Origin: Phytophthora colocasiae
Lineage: Eukaryota > Oomycota > Peronosporomycetes > Peronosporales > Peronosporaceae
NCBI GenBank assembly: GCA_018806915.1
Contig: JAGKQI010000090.1
Coordinates: 2,108,001-2,172,000 of the forward strand
Length of the DNA: 64,000 nt
Direction: 5' to 3'
In this document: positions 31,129-42,385 of the stretch, piece after piece
Layout of the letters: each line of letters starts with the position of its first letter
Numbering within the stretch: position 1 is the stretch's first letter
Position numbers and translations under genes: made by a program
Notes under the pieces: model-generated
The model's database searches: none
Told to the model about the DNA's origin: nothing
The model's input: only the letters and a program-made list of their open reading frames with translations

Positions 31129-31500
31129 ATGCGTGCGACCTCCATCATCTTGTTGGCTGCTGTCACGGTTCTTGCAAGTGTCACTGGCGTCTCTGCAGCC
31201 ACCACTGGCGCAGACTTGGCTAAAGTAGCTCCGAACGAGGCAACACCTTCAATTGAAAGCGCCCACGCGACAAGATTCCTAAGAAAACGCAAGGCTCGCC
31301 ATAACACGGACACGGAGAGTGAGGAGCGCAATGGTTTTGCCGTGCTGCAAGGACTGAAAAAAACATTTGAAAAGGTCGCCGATTTGCCTTTCGACAAGGC
31401 TTGGCATTACAGGTACCTTAGTGTGATATCAACCATTAATCAATTCAGTGTTTTCTACTGTGCTGGTGGTATTTCCTTTACTAATTTAATTAGCCCTTAA
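31129..31500 (+). CDS. RxLR-type secreted effector candidate
   Basis: The 123-residue protein begins with a clear signal peptide (hydrophobic ILLAAVTVLASVTGVSA, cleavage likely after Ala23). RFLR stands at 49-52 and an acidic stretch ending EER at 65-67, the RxLR-dEER host-targeting layout of Phytophthora effectors. An ATG 69 bp upstream would bury the signal peptide, so the internal ATG is chosen. The first ~30 residues after EER look like a helical effector domain. The end (from about residue 95) becomes hydrophobic and stops where pogo-derived sequence starts, so the C-terminus is probably truncated. A GT at about 31412 could also begin an intron. The host target is unknown. Confidence 0.8.
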   Translation: MRATSIILLAAVTVLASVTGVSAATTGADLAKVAPNEATPSIESAHATRFLRKRKARHNTDTESEERNGFAVLQGLKKTFEKVADLPFDKAWHYRYLSVISTINQFSVFYCAGGISFTNLISP

Positions 31501-31509
31501 AAATGTACT

Positions 31510-31689
31510 ACAATAATCGGTGGATTTTCGAAGGTGGGTATCGTTGGTGACGCTCGTGCAGCGGATGTCGACACTATGCTAAGTGAAGGTGCCATTGAGG
31601 GGCTTGTAGAGGACCTACGCAACTTAGGCGTCTTAAGCAAACCAGTTCACCCAGATCAGGATATCGATAGCGATAGCGAAGACAATTAA
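31510..31689 (+). pseudogene. pogo/Tigger-like transposase C-terminal tail, copy 2
   Basis: It matches the tail at 20925-21110 in opposite orientation (GFSKVGIVGDARAADVD, then an acidic end). It marks the left limit of the right module. The HTH half is missing: the homology stops beside the effector frame. Confidence 0.7.
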
Positions 31690-32248
31690 TCTCCGCTAAT
31701 TGTACATACCGCGTCATCTAAATCGTAGTTGTTTACCCTTAACATGTTACACACTTCCTTCTCCGAAATCCCCAAGTGACGCTAAGACAGAGGTACATTT
31801 TCAACAAGCTGCTCACTAAACTAGCAGTGCGGTAGAATCATCAGACAAGACTAGTAGCGCAAATGACGGTACGGCTTCGACGGGTATTGGCCTGACGTTT
31901 GCTGCGTCTTCGTCGTAGCTGGAGTCTTCCCAGAGTAGCCGGCTGCTGTTCCAGAAGTACTCTTCACACCCCCGTTCACCCTCAGACCAACTTCGGCACC
32001 CGCCTTGACACCTGCGCCGACACCGACATTAGCCCCCGCCTTGATACCAGCACCAACGTCAGTATTACCATTGACGCCAGCACCAGCCTTCACTCCGACT
32101 CCAAGGTTAGCGTCAGCAGCGACTCCAGCGCCGGTCTTGACTCCAGCTTCAAGACTTGCACCGGCACCAAGGTTGGCCCCAGCATTCAAACCGACGCCAA
32201 CTCCAGCCTTCACACCAGCACCAAGGTTCGCTCCTGCGTCCAATCCAG

Positions 32249-32758
32249 TGTAACACAGTAAGCGCGCGGGGGCGAGGAAGCGGAGGCCGGACTTGGACGG
32301 CGGAGCGAAGACCCAGGGAGGCGTGACCAGTTGGTGGGCCACTGAGAGGTTGTTGGTAAATTGAAAAGTGAATTGAAATGAGGAAGGCTCTTACGGTCCT
32401 AAGCTAACTGGTGGCTCACAGAGCTCTCTCAAAAATCCAGTAGAATGTATCCTAGAGCCTATCTTTTCCTATCTTCTGATTTGGCTATCTACCAATGATT
32501 TTCCTATAAACTTCCACGTAGCAATGTTGACTTGACTCCTGGGCGTCCCATAATCAAGCTTCGAGAACCTTCTCGAATTTCAGCCAATGAGACTCTCTCA
32601 ATGTCTCAGCTAAATGGCGTAAACCACAATGGCATAATACCAGAATCTAGTTTTAGCCAATCACAAAGTGGGTACATGTAGAGATATGTAGATTGCACTA
32701 CAGTGCATCAACTTGCACTTCAATGCCGACGGAGTGCTATCGACAGCATTCCGTCACA
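32249..32758 (-). repeat. Gypsy-A copy 1 3' LTR
   Basis: 510 bp. It has CAGCTAAATGG where the other three Gypsy-A LTRs have CAGCTGAATGG. Confidence 0.93.
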
Positions 32759-32785
32759 TGACCTCCCTTCGAGAAAGAGCCTCCC

Positions 32786-35700
32786 CTAGAAAGGATTCTC
32801 TCTCTTCTTGGACTTCAATAGAGGTCGATGAGACCAGGGATCTGTTTCAGATTCTCAACAGGTTCCCATGTGGCCTCCTTCTTGGTCTCGCCTAACCACT
32901 CAAACCTTGTACTGCGGCTTCCCCTTGTACTTACGGTGGTTAATCACGGCTTCGACCAGTTGCCCTTCAGTTCCATCGGCTAACACAACCTTGTTCACCT
33001 TTTGCCTGCGCTTCGGGTCTTTGCGGTACGGCTTCAACAGTGATGTATGGAAAACTGGATGCAACTTCAGGTTCTTCGATAATCCCAACTCATACGAGTC
33101 TCGAGATACCTTCTTCTGGACCGGAAATGGTCCAATGAACCTCGGAGCTAACTTCTTCGACTGTGCGTACCCCTTATGACGGATATCCAAATTCTTCCCA
33201 TCTAGTAGCACCATGTCGCCAATTTTGAAGTCTTGGACAAGTCTGTTCCTGTCGTAATAATGCTTCATGCGCTCCTGTGCTTCACTCATACGGTCTTGCG
33301 CGACCTTGAGGAAGGCTTCCTGTCGGAGTAGAAACTCTTTTGCTGCTTTCTCCAACTTCTTAAACTCCGGATCTGCCGCGATATCGTCGGGCATATATGG
33401 AATATATCCTAGATCCGCTTCAAAATGGTGACATGCCAATCGTAGCATGCAATCGCCGATTATAGGCGAACTCTGCCAAATGAAGAAACTCATCCCAATC
33501 ATTCTGGGCTGGGTTGATAACACCTCGGAGATAATCTCCGATAAAACGGTTTGTACGTTCCGTTTGTCCATCCGTCTGCGGCCTAAATGCCGATGACAGG
33601 TTATGCTGCGTTCCCATAGCAGTGATAACAGCCTGCCAAAACTTAGACGTAAATTTGGAGTCACGATCAGACACAATCGTCTTCGGAAGGCCATGATCTC
33701 TTACATAACTCTTCATGAAAACATTCGCAATATCCTCTGCGCTGTCTGTCGTCTGCGTAGCAATAAACTTTGCACGCTTGGTCAATCGATCCACAATGAC
33801 CATGATGGCATTCAAACCATCCTTGCTCGGAGGTAGAGACACAATGAAATCCATTGAAATGTCGACCCATCTACCTCGTGGTATCTCCAGCGGTTGAAGT
33901 AATCCGGGAGGCTTCACCTGCCTCGCTTTGTTGCGCTGACACATTTCACAAGTGTTCACATAGCGCTGGATGTACTTCATCATCTTCGGCCAATAGTACT
34001 TCTCACGTACTGCGACATAGGTCTTGTAATACCCTGGGTGGCCTGCCGTAACTGCATCGTGGTTCTCACAAATGACTCGATTCTTCAGATCTTCGTCATC
34101 GGGAATGTACAATCTAGGACTCTCATCTTCACGCGTCTGATAATACAGCACGCCATGATCTAGCGAGTAATGCGGAACCTTGTCTCCAAGCTGTAGCTTC
34201 TTGACAAGTCCTTGCAAGTCCTTGTTCCACGAGTACATCTTCACTGCGGATTGTGCCACGGTCATATTGTTCTCGACCATGGTAGCCACAATTTCACGGT
34301 TTTGAGCCGTATCAAGAAGTTCCTTCAGGCTCACTTGCGCTGCCTTATGCTCGAACTCAGGATTTCTCGACATCGCATCTGCGACTACATTCGTCTCTCC
34401 TGGAATCCACTTGAACAGAGGCTGAAACTCCGCAAGTTCGTTGAACCACCGCGCAATGCGTCGATTCGTCGTCTTCTGCGTGAGAATCATCTCAATGCTC
34501 TTGTGATCTGTTTCCACCAGAAATGGCTTGTCGAGAAGATACACGCGCCATGTCTTCAACGCATGCATAATAGCGAGTAGTTCCTGTTCGCGAACTGGAT
34601 AATTCAGTTCTGCTGGCTTCATCTTTCTGCCCGTATAGGCTATTGGATGTTCCAACCCTCCCTCCTTTTGAAATAAGACTCCCCCAATTGCGAAATTTGA
34701 GGCGTCCATCCGAATTCCGAAAGGTTTGGAGAAATCAGGAAGACTGAGAACCGGAGGTGATGACAAGCGCTTCTTAAGCTCGTCAAAACAGTGTAATTGG
34801 TTCTCATCGAGTTCGATAGCATCACGAGAACGTTTTCCCTTGATACATTCATGCAAAGGACCTGCAAACTGCGCGAAATCCTTGCAAAATCTCGAAACGT
34901 AAACCGTTGTCCCCAGGAAGCTCTCCATTTGCTTCTTGGTCTTGGGGACTGGCCACTCGGCGATAATCTTCACCTTATCTGGGTCCATACGAACGCCCTT
35001 GCGTCCGACAAAGTCGCCTAAGCATGGAATCTCATCCACGCAAAATTGGCATTTGGACAGTTTGATGTAGAGCTTCTGCTCTTCACATCGCTTCAATACC
35101 CTGTCCAGTGCTGCGATGTGGTCGTTCACATCTTCACCCTTCGTGTATACGTAGATATCATCGAAGTAAATCTTCGCCACATCACTCAAATCCATGAAAA
35201 CCTTTTGCAGCAGTCGATTAAAGGTTCCTGGGCTACCACTGAGCCCCATGGGTGTGACGAGATATTCAAATAGACCATCTGGGGTCGAGAAAGCAGTGAA
35301 AGGTATATCTGCTTCTCGTAACTTCACTTGGTAATAACCCCAAAGTAAGTCCATGCACGAATACCAATAGCTACCGGCCATCGCATCAAAGGTATCTTCC
35401 TTGCGAGGCATAGGAATAGCTGGTAAAATCGTCGCCAAGTTCAATAGACGATAATCGTGCACAATACGCCATCCGACTGGTTTCTTCACACAGAAAGTCG
35501 GTGCACAAAACGCTGACGTACTTGGTCGAATGATGCCAGCCTGAACCATCTCTTTGGTCCATTCCTGAATCGTTTTTCTCTGATCAGGACTTTGGCGCCA
35601 TTGTTTGACCGAAATCGGTTGAGTACCGGGTTTGAGCAAAATCTCGTGCTCAATTCCTTCCCGTACTGGCGGTGTCTCATTCGGAAGTTCCGTACGGAAA

Positions 35701-37634
35701 ACCGTATCCGCATACTTCAGTAGCGTCTCATACGCCGGATTATCCTTGAGAGCGTCCCATCCTTGACTCTTGAAGCGTTCAGCCTTCTCCGAATCATGCG
35801 GATTGATGACAAACACTGCCTCAATATCCTTGTCCCTACGCAACATCTGCTGGAACTGTTTGGACGAAATAATCTTCGTTCGCCCAAACTGGCCGTTGTG
35901 GCCATGCTGCCGATAGTAATTGAAAATCTCACGGGCCTGCGCAACTCTGGCGCGGCGTTGTCCTGCCACCCAACGGGCTGGACGAGTCTTCGGCAGTCTC
36001 AACTTCACAGTCTGCGTGTTCTCCACCTTGATGCGAGGTGCAATCTGTCCAGTATTCCAGTCGATATCAGGGTTCTGCTCCCGCAGCCACCTCATGCCCA
36101 AAACAACATCCTTTCCTTCAGGAACAGGCATGACTTGGAATGTTCCCGTTGTCAAAGGAAACCCTCGTAACTGCAGAGACATCTCTACAGTCCGACGTGG
36201 ACGATGCACAACTTGATCATAACCGAGATCAACTTGCATCATGTCACCTTCCGTGACATCCAACTCAAGCTTCTTCACCAACTCCTCAGTAACGCCATTC
36301 AGGCTACTGCCGTTGTCGATGAATATCGAGACGGGCCTCTCTTGGTCATCCGTCTTGAATGCTCGAGCTTCAGCCTCTAGGATCGCATACACTGCGCCCT
36401 GCATGTACCGATTTGCTTCCGTACGTTTTGGCTGAGTACAATCTGGAGAAATGTGGCCAAACTTGCCACAGTTTCTGCACGTAGCTGTCTTTTTCCAATC
36501 ATCGCTCTTGCCTTTCTTCTTGTCGGAGCTCTTTGAATTCTGCTTCGACTTAGACGCACGATGCCCCGAGCTTGATGATCCTTGCGAACCCTTCGCAGGA
36601 GCTCTAGGGGGTTTTCCCGAGTAGTGCGCAAACTCAAAATTCGACGCAATCTCAATGGCATCTTGCAGTGTTGAAGGACTCTCTTCCTTGATCTTCCTCG
36701 CTGTCTCCTCTCGCAAACCGTTCTGAAAGAAGAAACGCTTCTCCAACTCGCTGATAGACAACTCTGTCTGTGATAGCAAGTCTTGAAACTTGGAGACGTA
36801 ATCATGGATGGTCTCATTCTGTTTGAGACGAAACATCCTCTCGCGAAGATCATATTCGAAGTCCTTCGGCCTGAAACGAGTGCGAAGTCTTCCCTTGAAG
36901 AGCGACCATGTGGGCTGTACGTTCGTACCCTCACACGCTGCGATAAACGCGCGATACCAATTCAGCACTGACTTGCCTAAGTTACTGGAGATCATCGTCA
37001 CAAAATCCGATGTATCTGCCTCCATCAACTCGCGTCTGCTTGCGTAATACTGCTCGGTGGCGAAGATCCATAACTCAATATCTTCGCCGTATTTGCCTTC
37101 ATACATAGGCGGATCCTTCTTTCTTTGCTCACCCCTGGACGCAACTAGATATTCGAATCTTGCGTTGGCCTGCTGCATCTGTGCTTGCAACTGGGTTTGC
37201 ATCTGGGCTTGGTATGACTGTTGCTGCTGCGTTAAGTAAACTAACAGCTGTTGCATCGACATCGTGTCTGATGCTGCGCCTGCTTGTCCCGACGACATAT
37301 TCGTAGCTTGCGGTTGACCCTGTGGATCAGGAGTCGTCCTAGCCGTTGGTTGCGGTTGGCCCTGTGGATCAGGAGCCGTCCTAGCCGTTGCTTGCGGTTG
37401 GCCCTGTGGATCAGGAGCCGTCCTAGCGGTTGCTTGCGGTTGGCTCTGTGGAATTGGAGCCGTCCTAGCGGTAGCCTGCGGTTGGCCCTGGTGTGAATCA
37501 GGTGCCGTCCTGGCTGTTGCCTGCGGTTGGCCCTGGAGTGAATCAGGAGCCGTCCTGGCAGTCGTTCGAGGCGTTCTACGCGGACGCGGGTTTGGAGAGT
37601 CGCGCTCACTCGATCTACCACGTGTAGATGACAT
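32786..37634 (-). CDS. Gypsy-A copy 1 Gag-Pol polyprotein (frameshifted near the end)
   Basis: The first 1404 codons (37634-33420) are open. Order: Pro/Gln-rich tandem repeats (residues ~25-110), capsid region, zinc knuckle CRNCGKFGHISPDC (~386-399), protease IFIDNGSSLNG (~435), RT with YFDDIYVY (~822), RNase H (RMDASNFAIGG; VETDHKSIEMI), integrase zinc-binding (HDAVTAGHPGY, CEMCQRNK) and catalytic motifs (SMDFIVSL, VSDRDSKFTS, QTDGQTERTNRF). An extra A near 33425 shifts the frame; the integrase tail continues in 33694-32900. A second indel near 32903 breaks the terminal chromodomain. Copy 2 lacks these indels. Confidence 0.92.
37284..37580 (-). repeat. Gag tandem repeats, 6 units
   Basis: Six ~14-residue units (ARTAPDPQGQPQAT and variants) form the N-terminal Gag region. 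Copy 2 has seven. Confidence 0.8.
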
Positions 37635-38066
37635 TTCGAGTGGACTTTTCGTAGCACGAACTCAATCCAATAAAACCCAAACCCAATGAAAAGAAGGAAA
37701 AAATGGGAGTGGTTCGGCTTGTACCGACCCAAACACCAAAAGAAAGGGTAAATTGGAAGCTACCGGGGAGCGATGGAAATAAAAGCTGCACTTAAGAGCG
37801 TTCCAAGCACTGAACCGGCTTCTAGTAGCGACCAAAGAGTTACGTGCACTAGGCAGAGATATACCAACCTTTCAAAGTTGATTCCCTGACCTGTGATGGG
37901 CACGAACTCTCCCAAAGACAACCCGAAAGAGACCCCTTTAGGCCTAGCACTTCCCCAGCAATTGGCTGGTGCTAATAGCCAAGGATCTACTCGCTTCTGG
38001 CTATGCCGCCCACGAGAGACCCGACCTTGGACGATGGAGCGAAGCTTGACCCGACAAGCGCTACTA

Positions 38067-38574
38067 TGTAACACAGTAAGCGCGCGGGGCGAGGAAGCGG
38101 AGGCCGGACTTGGACGGCGGAGCGAAGACCCAGGAGGCGTGACCAGTTGGTGGGCCACTGAGAGGTTGTTGGTAAATTGAAAAGTGAATTGAAATGAGGA
38201 AGGCTCTTACGGTCCTAAGCTAACTGGTGGCTCACAGAGCTCTCTCAAAAATCCAGTAGAATGTATCCTAGAGCCTATCTTTTCCTATCTTCTGATTTGG
38301 CTATCTACCAATGATTTTCCTATAAACTTCCACGTAGCAATGTTGACTTGACTCCTGGGCGTCCCATAATCAAGCTTCGAGAACCTTCTCGAATTTCAGC
38401 CAATGAGACTCTCTCAATGTCTCAGCTGAATGGCGTAAACCACAATGGCATAATACCAGAATCTAGTTTTAGCCAATCACAAAGTGGGTACATGTAGAGA
38501 TATGTAGATTGCACTACAGTGCATCAACTTGCACTTCAATGCCGACGGAGTGCTATCGACAGCATTCCGTCACA
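38067..38574 (-). repeat. Gypsy-A copy 1 5' LTR
   Basis: 508 bp; two single-G deletions compared with other Gypsy-A LTRs. Confidence 0.93.
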
Positions 38575-39111
38575 TCCAGCATCAGCCTTCACGCCAACCC
38601 CCAGATTTGCACCGCCGTTCACACCGACGCCAGCTCCAACCCCAAGATTAGCACCAACACCAGCACCTGCATTCAGACCGACACCCGCTCTAGTGCCGTA
38701 TCCTCCGACGTTTACACCTGCACCTGCACCGACCTTGCCACCAGCACCGACGCCTACGCCACCTCCAACGTTGGCATCCACACCCACACCAGCTCCAAGG
38801 CCTCCGTACCCGCCGACTCCAGCACCAGCTTTCACACCTCCACCGAGATTAGCACCCGCCTTCACCCCCGCGCCAAGACCTGCTGCGACGTCTGCACCAA
38901 TATTCGCGCCGAGATTCAGGAGCGCGTTGAGCCCCGCGCCGAGCCCACCGTGAACACCCGTGCCAACACTCACAGTCTTGCCTCCGTTGGCGCTGTAGCT
39001 GTCTGTGGACTTGCCGTACGTCTCGACCACTTCCACAGAGGCGTCCACCATCCCGTTCGAGAAGGCCACGGCGGCCACACACAGAGCGACGATCGTCTTG
39101 CTGAACACCAT

Positions 39112-39564
39112 CTTGATAGTTGGACTTGGAGTCGAGGCTTGGTTGTTGGAGCTTGTGTAGCTGGTAACCGAGTGACCGGTAGATCCGAAATTGGAAAATG
39201 GACTTTCAACCTGGAGGCACTGCAGTGCTAGGGAACTATGTCGCGCAGGGCACACTTCTCACAAGCACTTCACTTCTCTACCGAGGAAGCAGGACTCGCA
39301 TCTGGTCGCCACCTCATGACAATAACAACTGGAGGCAGATACGGCGTCTGAAGTTCTGAACCACGAGGCCGTCGACTATTTCGCGCCCCCTTCAAGCGAC
39401 ATGTGAACGACTCCGATAGTACTTCGAAGTAGCAATAGTAGTTTGCGTTGAAGCAAGCTTCAAGAATCTTGAATCAAAACCGCCAAATGCCTCGAATAGT
39501 TGGAAATCGAAACGGATCTCGAACACTTTGTGTTGGCACCTTGTAGTTGTAGACCTCAACGGTC
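39112..39564. promoter_or_regulatory. Divergent intergenic region, Gly-rich and coiled-coil genes
   Basis: This 453-bp region separates divergent start codons and should hold both promoters. The Gly-rich core promoter is at 39188-39202. No clear core promoter was found for the coiled-coil gene. The homologous regions are 19256-19732 and 62095-62571. Confidence 0.5.
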
Positions 39565-42219
39565 ATGTTCCTTGAGCTGTCCTTCGGCTCGCAGGCTGAT
39601 GATGACAAAGAGGTCACTACATCTAAAGATGCGCATCAATGGAGATACGAAGACAAGGAGGAAATGTCTCTCGATGAGCTCATCTCCGACTTCCAGCAGA
39701 GTGCCACGAGTCATCGCAAGTTAAAGCAGAGCGTGTCGAAGCAGACCTTGTCGAGCTTCAATTCTTCACCAGTGCGAGCGGCATCACCTCCAAAGTTGTC
39801 GAAAAAGAAGGAGCGCGACAAGAAAGACAGAATCTTTCCTGCTCGTGCTCATGCCGTAAAGCGAACGCATAAGACGAAACCAGTCAAACTCGCTGCGAAG
39901 AAAGAGAGAATGGATGATCTCAGTGACGACGACGTAGCTGTATCACCCATGCCTCGCCTCGACCAAGTGCTTCGAAACAAACCATCATTTATCCCCAAAC
40001 GCCGAGCCATCGTTGGATCCTCCACCCAGTCAAGACGAACTCCAACTCAACAGAGAAAACCCAAAGCCAGATCGCCGGTGTTGTCTTCTCCTTCTCTGAC
40101 TCCACAGTCGCTATCCCCACCAACGTCTTCATCCTCTCTACTCTCGACATTGGGGGATAACAAGGCTGAAACTCCAGACGAGGACTCCATCGACGCTTTG
40201 ATAGGGAAGGATATTCGAGACCTCAATCGATTAATCTCCACTGGGAGTCGTGAGCTTCGACAATCCAGAGGAAGAGCACGATCCCCAACAACCGATGAGA
40301 TGTCGACGGTGATCCGACAAAGTACTCGCTTCCGACGAAACAAAGGCAACGACCACCACTCTTCACTTCGACTTCAACTTCGACGTACATCCAGGTCTGA
40401 GTCACCCCCACCTCCTCCACCCCCAGAAGACTCGGAAGAAGAAGAAGATTCGTTTGCAGAGGAGATACGGAAGCTGAGAACGAGCCGCAGGTTAAGCTCA
40501 GTTCTGTCAACTAAAAGTCCAGGGAAAGAGGCTCCGAACGAGGAAATGAGTCCGAATAGCTCCGAGGTATGCGCCATTGCAGCTTTGAAAGTTCGCAATG
40601 CGTCGAACGCTATCAGCGAATTGTTACAGGAAGCTCTGAAGCCGTTTGGAGACAAACAACGGGAGGAAGAGGAAGAGACGACTGAAGATGAGGAATCAGG
40701 AGCGATCCGGAACGCCGCGACGGCAGAGCTACCGTCAGCGACTCGGACGATCATTTCTCAGTTAGACTTGGCGTTTGCAGAAATGACAGAGCAACGGAAA
40801 ACTGACTTAAAGGCTGAAGCAGATGCTGTCGCTGCTGCTAAAGATGCTGAGAAGAAAGAACAAGAAGCTGCTGATGAGAAGAAGAAGACTGAAGAGAAGG
40901 CGGCCAAGGAGAGAGAGATGGAGATCCTACGCAGGATCCCAATGCAGGGTAAACTCTTGGCGTGCTCGACGGACATTGAACATGTTCTTAATCAGCTTGA
41001 AGACTCCGACACAGTAGAACTAACCGACATGGAAGCGGAGATCAAGGCCTTACGGAACGCTACCGAGCTTAAAATCCAAGCGATTGAATCGCAGATATCA
41101 ACGAAAGCTTCTAAGCAGACTCACAGCGATCGAGGCGATGGTATTTCATGGCAAGCAGTGGACTGGATACAAACTAACGTTGAAATGACTCCTGGAACTC
41201 CTTCCAAACGCACTGCGGAAAGGCTGGAAGTGACCGAACGTGAGGAAGCTGTGCCAGAGGAGAATGAAGAACCATTCGAGAGAATTTTACAGCTGCAGGT
41301 GCTGGAGAAACTGGACCTGACGATGCTCAAACTCAAACACGTTCTTGCAATCGACACGAAGGAAGTTGCAGAAGCAAAAGAGAAGGAGAGACAAGAGCGA
41401 GAGAAAGAGGCGAAGATTCTAGCACAGCAAATCTTAGAGGACGAGCGGAAGAAGCTTGAGCGTGAAGATGCGATGAATGCAAGGCGGAGGGTAATGGGAC
41501 TGACCTCCGTCGATGAAGTAGAGGGTTGGATCGAAGAAGGACGGCAGCTTTGGGATGAAGTTGGGTACGATAGATCACTGAATCGATTGCTGACCTCGAT
41601 GGAGAGCTGTACGAGTCAGCAGAACCAGAAAAATCGATATGCCAATTCTGATAACTTCGCATCTAAACGAGCGGAAGCACTGCATCAGTTTGACGGCTTA
41701 CCTGGTGTTGTTTCAACTGCTACCGAAAACAAGCCAGGTCTGGGTCGGACCGAGGCCAGTCCGGTTCATAGTGTTGCTCAGCTACGGTGGATAGAGACCG
41801 CATGTTCCCCAAGCGATAGTGAAAGTGACGAAGACAACGCCAGAGGTGGATTCGCCAGTACCATCAACTCACCTTCACTTCGAATTGACAGGCGTCACAG
41901 AAAACAAAGAGGTATGAACGACTATTGTCGGGATCAACATTCTTCATCGTCTCCACGACAGCCGCAAGAAATATTACCGAATTCACGTGAACTCACGGCG
42001 AGAAGATACTGCGACAACGAAACATTTCATGACAAGGATTTCTTAAAGGACCACCGTCGTGACAGAAGATTAACGAAGCAGAAGACACGGGAACGGGGGA
42101 GTAGACACCAGCAAGAAGTGGCCCGAACAATCCAAGCTTTACAAGTGGAGAGGCGACAGAAAGCTACCTGGATTCGAAGTCGCGTTTGGAGCCCGTCGAC
42201 TGGACGGTATCCCTTGTAG
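39565..42219 (+). CDS. Coiled-coil protein, unknown function (intact copy)
   Basis: This is the only uninterrupted copy: 884 residues from the ATG conserved (MFLEL) in all three loci. The N-terminal third is Ser/Pro/Lys-rich and disordered. An acidic patch (EDSEEEEDSF) is near residue 290. Long charged helices (about 390-470 and 580-650, Lys/Glu/Ala-rich) predict coiled coils. The C-terminus is Arg-rich (RRDRRLTKQKTRERG). No signal peptide, membrane segment or enzyme motif is seen. Composition fits a cytoskeletal, nuclear or scaffold protein; this is inference. The gene is divergent from the Gly-rich gene and converges on NmrA-like copy 3, 166 bp away. Confidence 0.85.
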   Translation: MFLELSFGSQADDDKEVTTSKDAHQWRYEDKEEMSLDELISDFQQSATSHRKLKQSVSKQTLSSFNSSPVRAASPPKLSKKKERDKKDRIFPARAHAVKRTHKTKPVKLAAKKERMDDLSDDDVAVSPMPRLDQVLRNKPSFIPKRRAIVGSSTQSRRTPTQQRKPKARSPVLSSPSLTPQSLSPPTSSSSLLSTLGDNKAETPDEDSIDALIGKDIRDLNRLISTGSRELRQSRGRARSPTTDEMSTVIRQSTRFRRNKGNDHHSSLRLQLRRTSRSESPPPPPPPEDSEEEEDSFAEEIRKLRTSRRLSSVLSTKSPGKEAPNEEMSPNSSEVCAIAALKVRNASNAISELLQEALKPFGDKQREEEEETTEDEESGAIRNAATAELPSATRTIISQLDLAFAEMTEQRKTDLKAEADAVAAAKDAEKKEQEAADEKKKTEEKAAKEREMEILRRIPMQGKLLACSTDIEHVLNQLEDSDTVELTDMEAEIKALRNATELKIQAIESQISTKASKQTHSDRGDGISWQAVDWIQTNVEMTPGTPSKRTAERLEVTEREEAVPEENEEPFERILQLQVLEKLDLTMLKLKHVLAIDTKEVAEAKEKERQEREKEAKILAQQILEDERKKLEREDAMNARRRVMGLTSVDEVEGWIEEGRQLWDEVGYDRSLNRLLTSMESCTSQQNQKNRYANSDNFASKRAEALHQFDGLPGVVSTATENKPGLGRTEASPVHSVAQLRWIETACSPSDSESDEDNARGGFASTINSPSLRIDRRHRKQRGMNDYCRDQHSSSSPRQPQEILPNSRELTARRYCDNETFHDKDFLKDHRRDRRLTKQKTRERGSRHQQEVARTIQALQVERRQKATWIRSRVWSPSTGRYPL

Positions 42220-42385
42220 GCTGTAACCAATAAAGGTATGACGAAAGCATAGTTCAATTTATAACTCACACGTCGAAGTACGTGAACTCCGTAGTGTGTA
42301 TTGAATTCAACAACACAAAGTTTCAAGTCAAGTTGTGTTTTTGTATTTACATGTTACGTCCGAAACTGGACGGTGCTGTCACCAG

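Larger units (their letters stand above)
32249..38574 (-). mobile_element. Gypsy-A chromodomain LTR retrotransposon, copy 1 (6.3 kb)
   Basis: LTRs of 510 and 508 bp (32249-32758, 38067-38574) are flanked by TCCAG (32244-32248, 38575-38579). In element orientation LTRs read TGTGACGG...GTGTTACA. GAAGGGAGGTCA precedes the 3' LTR as polypurine tract. A possible primer-binding site (TAGTAGCGCTTGTCGGG) follows the 5' LTR. LTRs differ by one substitution and two one-base indels, so the insertion is young. About 365 bp upstream of gag, present in copy 2, is deleted here. The element interrupts the Gly-rich gene. Confidence 0.95.
31851..39111 (-). pseudogene. Gly/Ala-rich secreted protein, left-arm copy, split by Gypsy-A
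   Basis: The N-terminal part runs 39111-38575 and the C-terminal part 32248-31851; Gypsy-A copy 1 lies between, with target TCCAG duplicated. The signal peptide and core promoter (39188-39202) match the other copies. This copy lacks the 101-bp segment that carries the frameshift at 20252, so before the insertion its repeat array was open through to the basic tail. It is divergent from the intact coiled-coil gene with a 453-bp shared upstream region. Function is unknown. Confidence 0.82.

Noticed and set aside
33420..33694. Programmed frameshift in Gypsy-A pol
   Set aside because: Copy 2 lacks the extra base and is broken elsewhere, so these are separate lesions.
35920..36216. Plus-strand frames within Gypsy-A
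   Set aside because: They lie antisense to a long Gag-Pol frame with clear motifs.
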